Shown piece after piece: positions 25,732 through 36,356 of a stretch of DNA of 64,000 nucleotides. Source of the DNA: Craterostigma plantagineum (lineage: Eukaryota > Streptophyta > Magnoliopsida > Lamiales > Linderniaceae). Under the pieces are notes generated by a model. It was not told the DNA's origin and made no database searches. It was given only the letters and a program-made list of their open reading frames with translations. Positions within the stretch are counted from its first letter, which is position 1; every line of letters begins with the position of its first letter. Made by a program: the position numbers and the translations under genes. Location of the stretch: contig JAPQWV010000672.1 of the NCBI GenBank assembly GCA_027422505.1, positions 1-64,000 of the forward strand, written 5' to 3'.

Positions 25732-28700
25732 CTACTTATTTAGTAAATCTTTCTGAATCAGTTTATCCTTTAAGCTGCCGTTTACATCGTAATCATCAGA
25801 CACAGAAGACTGCATCTCCTCCAAGCTTTCGACCCGCCGTTTCAGTAAGACGTCGTGAAATGCAGGTCGAAACTCTATCTGAAAAGCACGGTAAACAAAG
25901 AAGGGCAAGAGAGCCGCGACGACGACGAGAATCGTGGAGAGCCAAAAGAAAGGGCTCGGAGCACAAGCCTCCAAGAGAACCCTAAACGCCGAGTTCGATA
26001 TTATCGGGCTCAGGGAACCATAGATCAACAAGAAAATGTACCAAAAGGCAATGCTTCCCCATATGAACAAGTGCTGAAACCAAGTGAAGTAGTTGATCGA
26101 GAGCGCCATCTGGCAATTCACCGTCCACACAACGCAAGTGTACATGAAAACGCCGAGCACGCCATAATCCACGACGTAGCCGTCTTTACGAAACGCTTGG
26201 TGCGATGAAGAAATGGTCGTGAGGAAGAATACGATCATCGACGTAAGAATGCCGTTGCCCATCCACCCGAGGATCTTAGCCCAGCTGAAGAGGGTGTTCT
26301 GCGAGCCTTCTTGGTATAGCTCGGGATACTGTGTGTGGATGTCACAGAATGGAATTAATGGAATACATCATCTTTCTTTCAAAAAAAAGTTTTCCTTTTC
26401 TTCGCAATTTACTCTTACCTTGAGACACGTTCGGGCGGAGACGTCTTGTTCGAAAACCCCGAGAGCGATGACTGGTAATGAAGAGAAGAAAACGTTGTAC
26501 AACGAAAGGTACCAATCGTCGTAAGCTGGCTGGCCGGAGAACGAAGCGCGTGCCTCGTACCAAAACAGAGTGAAGCCGAAAGCTAGGTTCTTGTAGAAGA
26601 AGTAGCATATCTGAGATCCATAATGAAAAGAATTCGTTACGAAATAATTACAAATCGATTGATCTGTTGCTGAATAATGAGAGAAAATGGTGGAAGAAAG
26701 AAATGGTATACCATCATGGATATACGTCTGTGGCACCAATGACCATGAACGAGCAACAGGCGTTCTAGAAATCGAAACTGAGCCACGGTGAAGTCGCCAG
26801 ACATGGCGGCCTACATAACATAAGTTTCACAATTCAGACATGCGTAGCTCTAATTTCCAAGAAGTGTAATGAAACAGAGTTTAAATTAATTACCTGCATG
26901 CCCTCGACTCCACTAATACCGATGCCAATATCAGCTTCTTGAAGCATGCCGACATCATTTGCGCCGTCGCCTATGGCTAGCGTCGTCTTTCCCTTACTCT
27001 TAACCAAATTTGTAACCTGAATATCTTCGACAGTGACGTTGCGTTACTTTGCATCAACTCAAAAAAAAAAAATGTGATGAGTAACAAAAGACAAGGGAAA
27101 AAAGGAACTGTAGGACGTACAAGAGCTTTCTGCTTAGGAGTAGACCGACAGCATATAACAGATGCGCAGCTGATGGCAAGATCTATGAAATCGCCCTCTA
27201 ATTTCGTGCTCAGAATGAAAGACAACGATTTCCCATCAACGATCAAACCAAAGGGAACAGAACCTTTTTCACACAAGTTCAGCTGTGATTTCGCCTTTTC
27301 TATTTGATTCCTAATGCTAGCACTTGAAGCCTGCATCAGATTGGAATTATGAATAAACTGACATGGAGAGAGACAGAGAGAGAGAGAGAAAAGAGGTACC
27401 TTGGCTACAGCATCCTTGTCACCGAGTTTTTCAAGGTCACTGATCTCAGGAGAATCTAAAGTTATAACAATTTGCTTCATATCCTCTCTCAGTAAGCTAC
27501 ACGCGTACCTATAAGCCAGAAAAGTTTTCATTAGCTGAAGGCGTAGTACCGTATGGTACTGAAAAAAAAAAGTTGGTCATTCGTATCTTACCCGATGTTA
27601 ATTGCTGTTTCCATCTTATCACCTGTCATTACCCAGATTTTAACCCCAGCTTCCTCCAGCTTCTCAATACATTCAGGAACCTGTACAGACACAGACAAAA
27701 AAAATGTAATGAGGAGCAATGACTTTAATCTATTGAGATTAAGGGAAACTATGCATGAAGTGTGTCGACTACCCCTTTTTGAAGCTTGTCCTCAACAGCT
27801 GTTGCACCAAGGAGAATTAAGTCTTTTTCGATCTTATCGGCCGCTGCATCCACCAATTCATCTCTATCGGCACTTACAGATGTCTTAGCTGCAAGAAACT
27901 CTTCTTCCCATTTCCCGAACTCTTCTTCACCGAGCTCGCGGAATGCAACTACCATAGTTCGTAGACCTGATTCAGCATATTTTTTTATATGATCCCTTGT
28001 TATAGATGTGTAATCTTGGGCATCCTTTGAGAGTCTCTCTAACATTACACTGCATGATTATTAGAGAAAAACAACACATACATAATCAAATTTTTCGAGA
28101 ACACGATGATATTCTTCCCAGAATCAATTAGGTAGATGGAGAAACCTAGACCTGTCTGCTCCCTTGCACATAAGCAACAACTCGTTCTCAACATTCTTTA
28201 CAATCACTGACATTCTCTTTCGAGCACTGCTAAACTCCAAGACGTGAAGAAGGGTATAATTTCTGGAATTTTTGCAACAAAGTGCACGGTTAATGCAAGT
28301 ATGTGGCACGCATCGAGGGAAACGAACACTGTTCCCACAATTATTACAATTTCTAAAAACCAAAAGTTTGCGTAAGAGTTTTCACCTGTCGGTTTTTCTG
28401 CCGCTCTCATGATCAACCTCGTGCAGAGAAATGGTCGTTTGTGTCCTCTCAAAGAATTCGAAGCCCACCTCCCGAGCAGCAACAACAAAAGCAGCTTCAT
28501 CTGGCGATTCTGCTTCGTAATTAGTTTCGCCAGTTTCTTCATCAACCTCAGGAATAGCGGTATGGCAAAGTGCTAATACTCTAAAAAATTTCTGAATCAT
28601 CCCTGCCCGGGGATCATGAACCCACTGACCGTTCATAATGCGCTCATCATAGAAGTTGAAACCTTTGACCGAGTTCCCAGACGACGTCTGCCCATCATTT

Positions 28701-30301
28701 GACAGGGGCGTAATGTTCGAAGCATCTCCCTTTCTCTTCATCATTGCTTGTTCAACTTCTGTCATCCCACGCCCATAAGCTACTCCAGCAATCGAACACT
28801 TGATGAATTCCATAGAATTGCAAGTCAGTGTACCAGTTTTATCAGAGAGAATTGTGTCAACCTGACCGAGCTCTTCGTTCAAATTGCTCGTTCTTGCATG
28901 GGCGGGTTGATCCAATTCTTCATAGTACATGTCTGGATCTTGGTTGATGAATATGACCTGCAGAACTTTTACCATCTCAATAGATACGTAAAGGGATATT
29001 GGGATCAGATATCCGTAGAGCATAAGTGCTGTCAAGAAATGGAAAACTGCAGCAAGAGCTGATCTTCTAGGGTCAAAATAGACCGAGATCTCGTCAGGTC
29101 GAAGATACCACCTCTTCAATTTTTCACCATCGATATCCATTTTCGTGCTGATCCCGAAAAAGAAAGACCCGACAAAAGATAGAGCGATCAAAACACAAAA
29201 CAGAACGTATATCAGTTTATCCATCTTCCTCTCAATCTTACTCCTCTTAGACGGCGGAGCAGTAGCATTCTGCAAGACCTTAGTGTCGTGGCCGGTGAAA
29301 ATAACTGCTCCATAAACGTAGTCGGTGTTTCTCAGCTTTGAATCTCTGAACAGAATCTGCTGAAAAGAAAGTGGATGCCTCTGACCATCGACGAACAAAG
29401 TCCCGATGAAAGAATAGAGATTCTCATTTGGATCCTCGCATTTGATGACAGCCTTAAACTGCTGAAAGGAATCGTCGTCGTTCACAGAGGACGTAACATC
29501 CAAAGCATGCTTCACTTTAAGGTTTGTTTCTCCGTCTAGATTCGTGGTCTCGACGTAGCATATCCCATCTTCGTAACTCGATGATAAAAGCAGCATATCT
29601 ACAGGAAAATAATCGTCCTTGTAAACTTTCACGATATCACCCACTCGTATCTTCTTACACCTTGTGCCTATGAAACCGTGGTTCTTACTATAAACTTGCA
29701 CCTTCCTGTTATTTGCCTCCCTGTCCTGGTGAAACCATACGTTGAATCAGTAATATAACTCAAAAGTATCACCGAACGAACCTATCCTTAACAACAGCTA
29801 ACTAAGGGTAGTGGAAATACAAGCAGGCAGCTATCAGAGAACACACAAGAAAAGAAATACAAATGATAGAATCATCAAGTAACTAACCTGTTTCCTACGC
29901 TTCAAATCTTCGTAACCTTCCTTAGCCATAGTGGCTCCAATCACGAGTATCAAAGGGAAAGCAACGCTGGAAGCAGAATAAGGCGCCAGTGGGCTAAAGG
30001 AAACACAAGCAGAGACGAGAAAGTATATGTTTGCAACCCTCCTAAACTGCGCGAACAAAGACTTGGGAAGGAAATTGAGGGCAGTGTACTTTGTTGTTGA
30101 GACATAATTACTTGTGTACCTACGCTTAAGCTGTTCTGGGCTGTCAGGGTTATTACAATACACGATTCTTGAGTAACCCTTCTGTCCGATGTTACTATGC
30201 CCAGCACTAAACGAACCTTTAAGACAAGAAAATGAGTATAGCCTGCTAAAATTGATCTTCTTCCCCCTCTTTCCCGGCAGTTTTTTAACCAAACTTTCCA
30301 T
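25732..30301 (-). CDS. ALA8: P4-type ATPase, phospholipid flippase ALA8-type
   Basis: Eleven coding exons (30301-29888, 29725-28386, 28262-28152, 28049-27773, 27680-27592, 27508-27400, 27330-27121, 27016-26894, 26810-26712, 26610-26419, 26328-25732) join in frame to 1,186 residues, full family length. P4 hallmarks are present: DGET in the actuator domain, PISLYVS in M4, the phosphorylation motif [39 protein letters not shown] and FFYKNLAFG before the C-terminal helices. P4-ATPases move phospholipids from the outer to the inner leaflet with an ALIS (CDC50) partner. The N-terminal [14 protein letters not shown], the YSRIVYCN segment and the C-terminal RAFQIEFRP fit ALA8 better than ALA9-12. MAVMS/MASD at the start of M5 reads AAMSGDF here. 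The start is the first ATG after an untranslated leader. No frame lesions. Confidence 0.93.
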
Positions 30302-31224
30302 TAAATTCTCAAACAACCAACAGACTGAATCCCTTGTCCTAATCAAGTGGCAGATACCAAATGGAACTAATCAATCCGTCATATTGCTGCAACGTCGTCT
30401 AAGTCGACACACGAAGGAGAAGCTTGCGTTGAATAAAGAAAGTAGCAAACAAAATATATAGCCCAACAACTATCACAGAAAGAGCTCACAGAATCCATTC
30501 CATAGATCAAGAATTCAGGGGAAATTCTTTGCAGTATATGCAAGTTGCAGATTAAACCATCCTTATTGTTGCAAGGTACCAACCACCAAAGTTCGGTTCC
30601 AGCAATTTTGGATGAAAAACTAAAGGAAAAATCAGTCCATTCACATTTAATCTTTCTTTCTTCTTCTTCTTGTTCGCAGAACGACATACATCGAGAGAGA
30701 GACGGCGGCGGGGCCCAGAGATTAGTACAATTGGATTCCGTAGAAAACGTAAACGTAGTCCTTATCTGCGTGGCAAAATCTGGACCGTTAACGTGGCCGA
30801 TTATGAGATGCATGACAGAAACGGCTGTATCGCATCTTCCGACACGTAATATACTAATATACATAAATGCATAACATGCCTTTAAGAAAGATAAGTTCTT
30901 ACTTACTTACCACATCACACTTGTAAGCAAATGGCACGTGTCATGTTATTCAAGAAATTATCCCAAAGTGGAACGACATACAAGATAATATTTGCCGAGT
31001 GTCGTTAAAGTAATATAATACGAGTACTCTAAGCACGCTCAACTCGTGTGCATTAAAATATTGTTAGGCGAAGAACTGCTCAAAGAAAACCCCCTATTTC
31101 ACTTGGTTTCATCCTATTCCACGAACCCATAATAAAAATGGGAAAAACACCAAAGGAATCATAACCGAAGAACCGATAATGAAAATAAAACTGAACGCTT
31201 CCTATGAAATCAACATCATGAACA
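30302..31224. promoter_or_regulatory. ALA8-type gene upstream region
   Basis: Upstream of the ATG on the minus strand lies a leader rich in CT and GA tracts (about 30650-30710). Beyond it is AT-rich DNA up to the transposon debris. Frames at 30379-30864 lack family signals. Confidence 0.4.
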
Positions 31225-31757
31225 AGATTATATTTCACGAAGTCAATTTGAGTTCCACTGTTCCTTTGCCGCTAATTGGTGTGGGTGCTAGAATCACCCA
31301 AAGAAACTTCTCCTTGAGTCTCTTTGTACTCAATGAAGCCTTATGTGTTATTTGCTTTGTTGCACTGAGTCCATAATCCATGCGCCTTATGAAAGTGACG
31401 AAATCATATTTACCTTCGAATCATGGCAACTATCACATGATCATCTCTTGAACACGATTAACCTTGTTTTTACTAGGAGGATTTTTCTCATTCTCAAGTG
31501 TTGTCATTGTCCTCTTTCGGCATTGAGCGGCGTAGTGCTCTTGTTTTCCCCACACAAAGCATGCGTCCTTTTTTTTTTTGAATAAAAGATGGTTTCGGTT
31601 TGAGCAAATTCTCGACCCTCGAAACTTTCGAGAAGTTTTTCTTAAGAAATTTGGATCTCTTATCCCTTTCCTCCACAAGATTTGCTTTTGTTTGAAAGCC
31701 TTTGGAAACCCAACGGACTTGAATCCAGTGTTTATTCTCAATGATGATATATTTCAT
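31225..31757 (-). mobile_element. Decayed copia-type gag/pol fragment
   Basis: Minus-strand frames read FKKKKDACFVWGKQEHYAAQC, a CCHC zinc knuckle (31520-31561) in which the second Cys codon has become Trp. It is preceded by KQKQILWRKG/KANLVEE-like gag sequence. Further downstream (31230-31420) broken frames give WIMDS, YKETQGEVSLGD and ISGKGTVELKLTS, which resemble the protease and pre-integrase start of copia pol. Several frame changes and stops show it is dead. No LTR of matching orientation is attached. Confidence 0.65.
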
Positions 31758-31863
31758 GCTATATGTATGACAATGCTGTTAATTATCAAAGATAGATCGA
31801 GGGAAACTTTTTGTAGCGAGAGCTAGGGAGAGAGTTAATTACACTGAGAGTTGTAGTGTATGC

Positions 31864-32227
31864 CATGGTTCTGAAACCGGGTTTTCGAATCGGATCGAAT
31901 TTTAGTGGTTTAAGGTTTAGTGGTTTAACCGAAACTGGAATCAAACCGGAGTCAAACCGTATATTGAAATATAATTAATAAATATTTTGTGATTGAATTA
32001 ACTAAATAACATGGCCCAATTAGTTAATAGACCAAACCTACCCACTAGACCACATGAAATATCAACGACTTCATTCATTTTTAGTCTTCATATTCATACT
32101 TCTGTTTTTTCTTTTTTTTTTTTAAAAAAAAAATAGCTTAGACCGGACCGGGATCGGACCGGATTTCCGACCGGTTCGCTGGTTTCCGGTCGGAACCGGT
32201 CGGTTCGGTCCCGTTTTCAAAACCTTG
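31864..32227. mobile_element. hAT-type MITE, 364 bases, inserted in the LTR remnant
   Basis: A perfect 8-bp duplication GTGTATGC flanks it (31856-31863 and 32228-32235). Terminal inverted repeats are CATGGTTCTGAAACCGGG on the left and CAAGGTTTTGAAAACGGG as the reverse complement on the right (15 of 18 match). The interior is rich in GGTTCGG/CCGGTTC runs near the right end and AT-rich in the middle. It encodes nothing. The 8-bp duplication and CA-type ends indicate hAT mobilisation. Confidence 0.88.
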
Positions 32228-32251
32228 GTGTATGCTCTGTAATTCTCGATC

Positions 32252-32434
32252 GATTGTCATCAATAAAGAGGGGATCCTTGGCCCGTGGATGTAGGCTACA
32301 CATCGGCCGAACCACGTAAAATCGTGTGCATTGATTTCTTGATGGATTGTCATCAATAAAGAGGAGATCCTTGGCTTGTGGATGTAGGCTACACATCGTA
32401 GCTGAACCACGTAAAATCGTGTGCATTGATTTCT
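32252..32434 (+). repeat. Two tandem copies of an LTR segment, about 90 bases each
   Basis: Copies at 32252-32339 and 32345-32434 both start GATTGTCATCAATAAAGAGG and end TGCATTGATTTCT. They differ at a handful of positions, such as GGCCGAACC against GTAGCTGAACC. The duplication covers the presumed polyadenylation/U5 part of the copia LTR remnant. Confidence 0.85.
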
Positions 32435-32982
32435 GTTTTGCTGCATTTCGATTCAATTCAGTTTGTTGTTCTTCGAGTGAATTAACAAATTACTTGGAGA
32501 GTGAAATACTAAGGCGAATCTGAACTATAATTCGCAATACTAAGTAAATAACATGTCTGCATATAATTACACACATTCTCTTGGATATATAGAAGTTGTC
32601 GCGTGCCTAATCCAGCACTCCTAAAGAAGTATTACACTAATGGAAAAAAAAACCCTTGAAATGAGAAAAGGGAAGTAAAAAGGTGTCAGTTTTCACGAAA
32701 CTTGGGCTATATAAACAACACCTTTATTGATCTAGGCTTTGAAATACATTAATGGGCTTGGCCTGTAAACAATTCGCGACGCTGGGAATTGTTTCTCATT
32801 TATAAATTATAAGGATGAATAAGATACTGATTTATTTAGAATCGAAACCCTTCCTATTCGCCATTCAACAGATACATGCATGGCATGGCAGAGGACAAAA
32901 TCAATTAACAGTTCATTGAATCATCAGACACGAATAATCATACGTTGAGTTGATATGTGTTGTCATCCATGCTTAATCTAAG
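32435..32982. other. Intergenic
   Basis: AT-rich DNA between the LTR remnant and the 3' end of the CASP-like gene. I see no gene or defined repeat. Confidence 0.5.
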
Positions 32983-34259
32983 CTAGGACGACTTGGTGTA
33001 GTTGCACAGAGCATAGCCAGATAACAGAGAACTCGAGGCTAGAGCAGCAAAGGCAAGGAAAGACACTGATACAGAAGCTGTTGCCATTTCTGGGAACTTG
33101 TCGTCTTTTCCCCAGTTTAATTTCCAGTCATCAATCCTTATTGTGGCTGACGACGAAGCTGATATTAGAAGATAAGCAAATATCTGCAGCAAAACAAGCA
33201 ACACACACATCATCGTCAATATACTCTACTTGTTTTACCAAAGCCAAAGATAAGACTCAGATTCTCTTCTTTTTTTCCCCGAAAGGATAACAGAAGAGAA
33301 TCTTTGGGTTAAAGGTAGGTACGTTAGATGAGACCCAGGTAAATAAAAATCCAATCTTTACTTTATTCCCCAAATAAGATCATATCTTATACAGTTCTAG
33401 AGATTCATCTTGTTAGGCAATGGGCTGTTGATTGGTTGGTTTTCTGAAGCAGATGATTACAGACTTGCCTGATCAACTGTGAAATCAAAGTATCGCCTGA
33501 ATTTGTGTTGTAGCTTCAGGATATGTCTACCTGTTGCCAAATTATAGGATAAGTCTAATCCCTGTGCTGCTGAGTAGACGAATCCGATTACATTCACTGC
33601 TAAACAGTACCTGCTATCACATAGTTAACATTTTCATACTTCAAAGGAAGAAGAGTTCGAATAAGAAGAAGAAGAAGATGATGGTCAAATAGGACTTAAT
33701 AATATGTCTTTTTTCACCTGAACTCAATGTAATTGGCAAATGAATCAAGTGCCCACCCTTGATTCCTATTAGCCCACATCACTGCAAATGAGATCAAACA
33801 GAACAACAACCCCAATATCCTAAAACCCAACCCAGCTTTTTTAACCATCCAATCTCTTTTAACGCTCCTCAGTATCGATAGAGAGGGCTTGTATCTGTTA
33901 CCTCGGCGCTGTTCCTTCTTCTTGTCCGCCGCCGCAACAGATGAAGGCTCAACCCTTTTCTCTTCGGACTCCTCAAGCACCTCCCTTTCAGTCACCGGAG
34001 CTGGACGAGGCGACGGCGCTCTCTCTTTTTCCGACGGGTGGGGTTCTTCGCTTTCCGGCGAGGACAAGTGATCGATTGAATTAGGCGATCTTCGGTGAGG
34101 TGAAAGTGATATGTGATCACCACTGTGATGATGTCTCGAGTTGAAGGAAGAAGATTGAGAACTAAGTGACATGTGCCGACCATCTCGGGACGGTGACTCG
34201 GCAGCTCTTTGAGATTCTGGAGAAGAAGATAATGAGTTTCGGTCCTTTTGTTCAGCCAT
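32983..34259 (-). CDS. CASPL4A1: CASP-like membrane protein, CASPL4A-type
   Basis: Exons 34259-33718, 33610-33469 and 33183-32983 join in frame to 294 residues. The first 150 residues are Ser/Pro/His-rich and cytosolic. They are followed by the four-helix CASP/MARVEL-related (DUF588) core: helix 1 LGFRILGLLFCLISFAVMW, then YCLAVNVIGFVYSAAQ, FAYLLISASSSA, and FLAFAALASSSLLSGYALC. The segment RYFDFTVDQIFAYLL is characteristic of subgroup 4A. CASP-like proteins form plasma-membrane scaffolds related to the Casparian-strip proteins. The second intron uses a GC donor (CAG|GCAAGT at 33468-33463), which restores the conserved VDQ-IFAYLL junction; no GT donor would. The position agrees with At5g40300 in the corresponding Arabidopsis segment (recalled). 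Confidence 0.88.
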
Positions 34260-35021
34260 CGTCTCCTTTCTTTTCTTGCTAAATGCTATGCTATGACAGG
34301 AGTTGTTATGTTGTGGTCAACCAACATGGTATATTGATCCATTATATATGTGAGGTTTTTATTTATTTTGGTGACGTTTTGGATTCATCTGTGTTTTCGT
34401 GGGCCTTCACTGAACATGATGTTGTCGTCCGTAGTTAATTTCCTTAATCCTTGCATCACCAATTGGTCTCGCTGGTCTCTGTTGGTCCAATTATTTTTTT
34501 TAAGGAAAAATATAAAAAGAAAATCAAGGAAAAAAGGAACAAGGAAGCGACTTTATTAGGTGCTTTATGCAAACGCCCTTCTATCCAATTTCGAAAGTAC
34601 GTACGTACATTAACGAAGAGAGAACTGGACGACGATTTGTTCTTCCTCCGTTTCTGGTAAGAAATTTCTCGTCGTCTTCAGCCATCAGATCGAGTAGATC
34701 TGTTAATTTCCAATTAATTTTCCTTTTAATTTCCTGTAGAGTGAGCTTACTGACGATACTCCTCGAGCTGATATCCATTTTCCCTAGTTTTAATTTTTGG
34801 TAATTGCTTGGCGTCATAGGTGTATGATCTTTCTTCTGATCATCATCACGTGTTCGTCGGCTGATTCACTACGTGCTAGATTTCCTTGATCTTCTCCAGA
34901 CTTGCATGCACTATTTAAAAAATATTGATTGGATTATGTTTGGGGAGGAAAAAAAAGTGACTTCATTTTATCACAAACTTGATGCCATAATATTTATTGT
35001 CTGATGTAGGTTTCGTTTCGA
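34260..35021. promoter_or_regulatory. Divergent promoter, CASP-like and OB-fold genes
   Basis: 762 bases separate the two ATGs. A likely 5'-UTR intron of the OB-fold gene ends at the acceptor GATGTAG near 35010, with a donor near 34660. No separate gene is supported; frames at 34350-34817 look random. Confidence 0.45.
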
Positions 35022-35563
35022 ATGGCTGAAAAGACGACAGCACCTGCTATGAGGAAGCCAGTATTTACCAAAGTGGATCAGTTACGCCCGGGCACAACTG
35101 GCCATAATCTCGTTGTGAAGGTCGTCGATATGAAGATGGTTCTGCAAAAGGGTAGGCCCGATCTGCCTCAAGTTCGTCAAGTACAAATTGCCGAGTGCCT
35201 CGTGGGCGATGAGACTGGGACAATCATCTTCACCGCAAGAAATGAGCAAGGTATTTATTTAGTCCAATGCGATGGATGATCTATTGTTCCCCAATACAGA
35301 ACTTGATATGCTTTTACTTTATCACCTACTAATATATGGCCTTTTTCTGTTCCTTTTTATGGCTCCTTGCAGTGGATATGATGAAACAAGGCGCCACCGT
35401 AACTGTGAGAAACTCAAAGATTGACATGTTCAAGGGATCAATGAGGCTTCTTGTGGATAAATGGGGGCGCGTAGAGGTGTCTGAGACCGCCAGCTTCACC
35501 GTCAAAGAAGACATTAACCTCTCGCTGGTTGAATACGAACTGCTCAATGTCGTCCAAGAGTGA
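35022..35563 (+). CDS. OB-fold nucleic-acid-binding protein, At4g28440/SOSS-B-like
   Basis: Exons 35022-35250 and 35373-35563 join to 139 residues. The whole protein is one OB fold: RKPVFTKVDQLRPGTTGHNL, VGDETGTIIFTARNEQ, then MKQGATVTVRNSKIDMFKGSMRLLVDKWGRVEV and a C-terminal VEYELLNVV. This plant family resembles the single-stranded-DNA-binding subunit B of the SOSS complex (hSSB1-type), but its role in plants is largely undefined, so binding to single-stranded nucleic acid is family inference. The intron interrupts Gln-Val after ARNEQ, a conserved place. The start is the only in-frame ATG at the head of the fold. Confidence 0.88.
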
Positions 35564-35871
35564 AAAACCACCTTGGAGAGGAGAGGGATAAACTAGTTGC
35601 TGCTTTCTGTGTTAGGATATATTGTCTGTCAAGGTGATTTGATTAGCAAGAAGAATCCCAGTAAACGTCCAAATTAGCATTGGCTTCACGTGGAGATTGC
35701 AGCTGCTGTTTTTATCTATTACACCAAAATTTCAAGCCAATTGAGTAGTTATTTTTTTAATTAAGACGTCTCATCATATCATGAAACTACCGTATACAGT
35801 TTAACCCACGTTCTAACTTCTAAGCTGTCTCATGAAAACAAGATGAAAAATAAATAATACAATATATTGCT

Positions 35872-35901
35872 GGCACCCACATCGGGGTGCCCACGTTCTA
35901 G
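35872..35901 (+). mobile_element. Helitron-like 3' terminus (hairpin + CTAG)
   Basis: GGCACCC (35872-35878) and GGGTGCC (35885-35891) form a perfect 7-bp stem with a 6-base loop. Six bases later comes CTAG (35898-35901) followed by T. A short GC-rich hairpin a few bases before a CTRR end next to T is the signature of Helitron 3' ends. No 5' end or Rep/helicase coding was found. Confidence 0.55.
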
Positions 35902-36085
35902 TGTTATTTAACGGCAAAGGTTTCATCAGTATTGGTTTGAGTTTACTTCTATTCTCTTTTATTAAGGGGAGGGTCTTGGTTAAACTGCTTTAATTTGTAC
36001 GCAATTTAGTCTGTATGAATGCTTAATTAAAGGTACCCACTAACAACAGATGATCCATTCAAGGAATAATTTAAATATATTTTTT

Positions 36086-36111
36086 TGCACACGGTGTGCA
36101 GGACATTCTAG
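36086..36111 (+). mobile_element. Second Helitron-like 3' terminus
   Basis: TGCACAC (36086-36092) and GTGTGCA (36094-36100) form a perfect stem around one base, and CTAG at 36108-36111 followed by T comes seven bases later. The segment around CTAG (ACATTCTAGTGTTTGTT) parallels the first terminus (ACGTTCTAGTGTTATTT) 210 bases upstream, suggesting tandem ends of one family. Confidence 0.55.
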
Positions 36112-36180
36112 TGTTTGTTATCTATCACTTGACTTGTAAGAATAATTCAAGGCAAAATCGTAAAATTTTAACTGGGATAT

Positions 36181-36248
36181 TGGGCTTCCCAAATGAATGG
36201 CCCGTTTCAAATAGAATGGGCCTGTCTGATCATCTGCTTCTCGGCCCA
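36181..36248. promoter_or_regulatory. Site II cluster in the NFD6-like promoter
   Basis: TGGGCT (36181-36186), TGGGCC (36217-36222) and GGCCCA (36243-36248) lie 110-175 bases before the ATG. Site II clusters are common in promoters of plant genes for mitochondrial proteins, matching the predicted location of this product. Confidence 0.55.
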
Positions 36249-36356
36249 TTAAATATCAAAAAGGCTTACTGCAACTGTGTTTTCGTCAACCTTAGGTTTC
36301 GGAACCAAAACCCCCAAATAGTTGTTCAAGCAGAATTTAGGTTGGAAAGAAAAGGA

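Larger units (their letters stand above)
31810..32434 (+). mobile_element. Remnant of a copia-type LTR, interrupted by a MITE
   Basis: The sequence GAGAGAGTTAATTACACTGAGAG (31830-31850) resumes at 32228 after the MITE and continues into AATAAAGAGG, GTGGATGTAGGC and GAACCACGTAAAATCGTG, an arrangement typical of the R-U5 part of plant copia LTRs. It is on the plus strand, opposite to the adjacent gag/pol fragment. I find no primer-binding site after it and cannot define the LTR start. The orientation and family call is inference. Confidence 0.5.

Noticed and set aside
32138..32456. Minus-strand repeated frames (about 80-100 codons)
   Set aside because: They arise from the tandem LTR segments and MITE edge read backward; no protein homology.
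35022..35279. Single-exon reading of the OB-fold gene ending at 35279
   Set aside because: It stops inside the fold; splicing at 35250/35373 restores the complete conserved domain.
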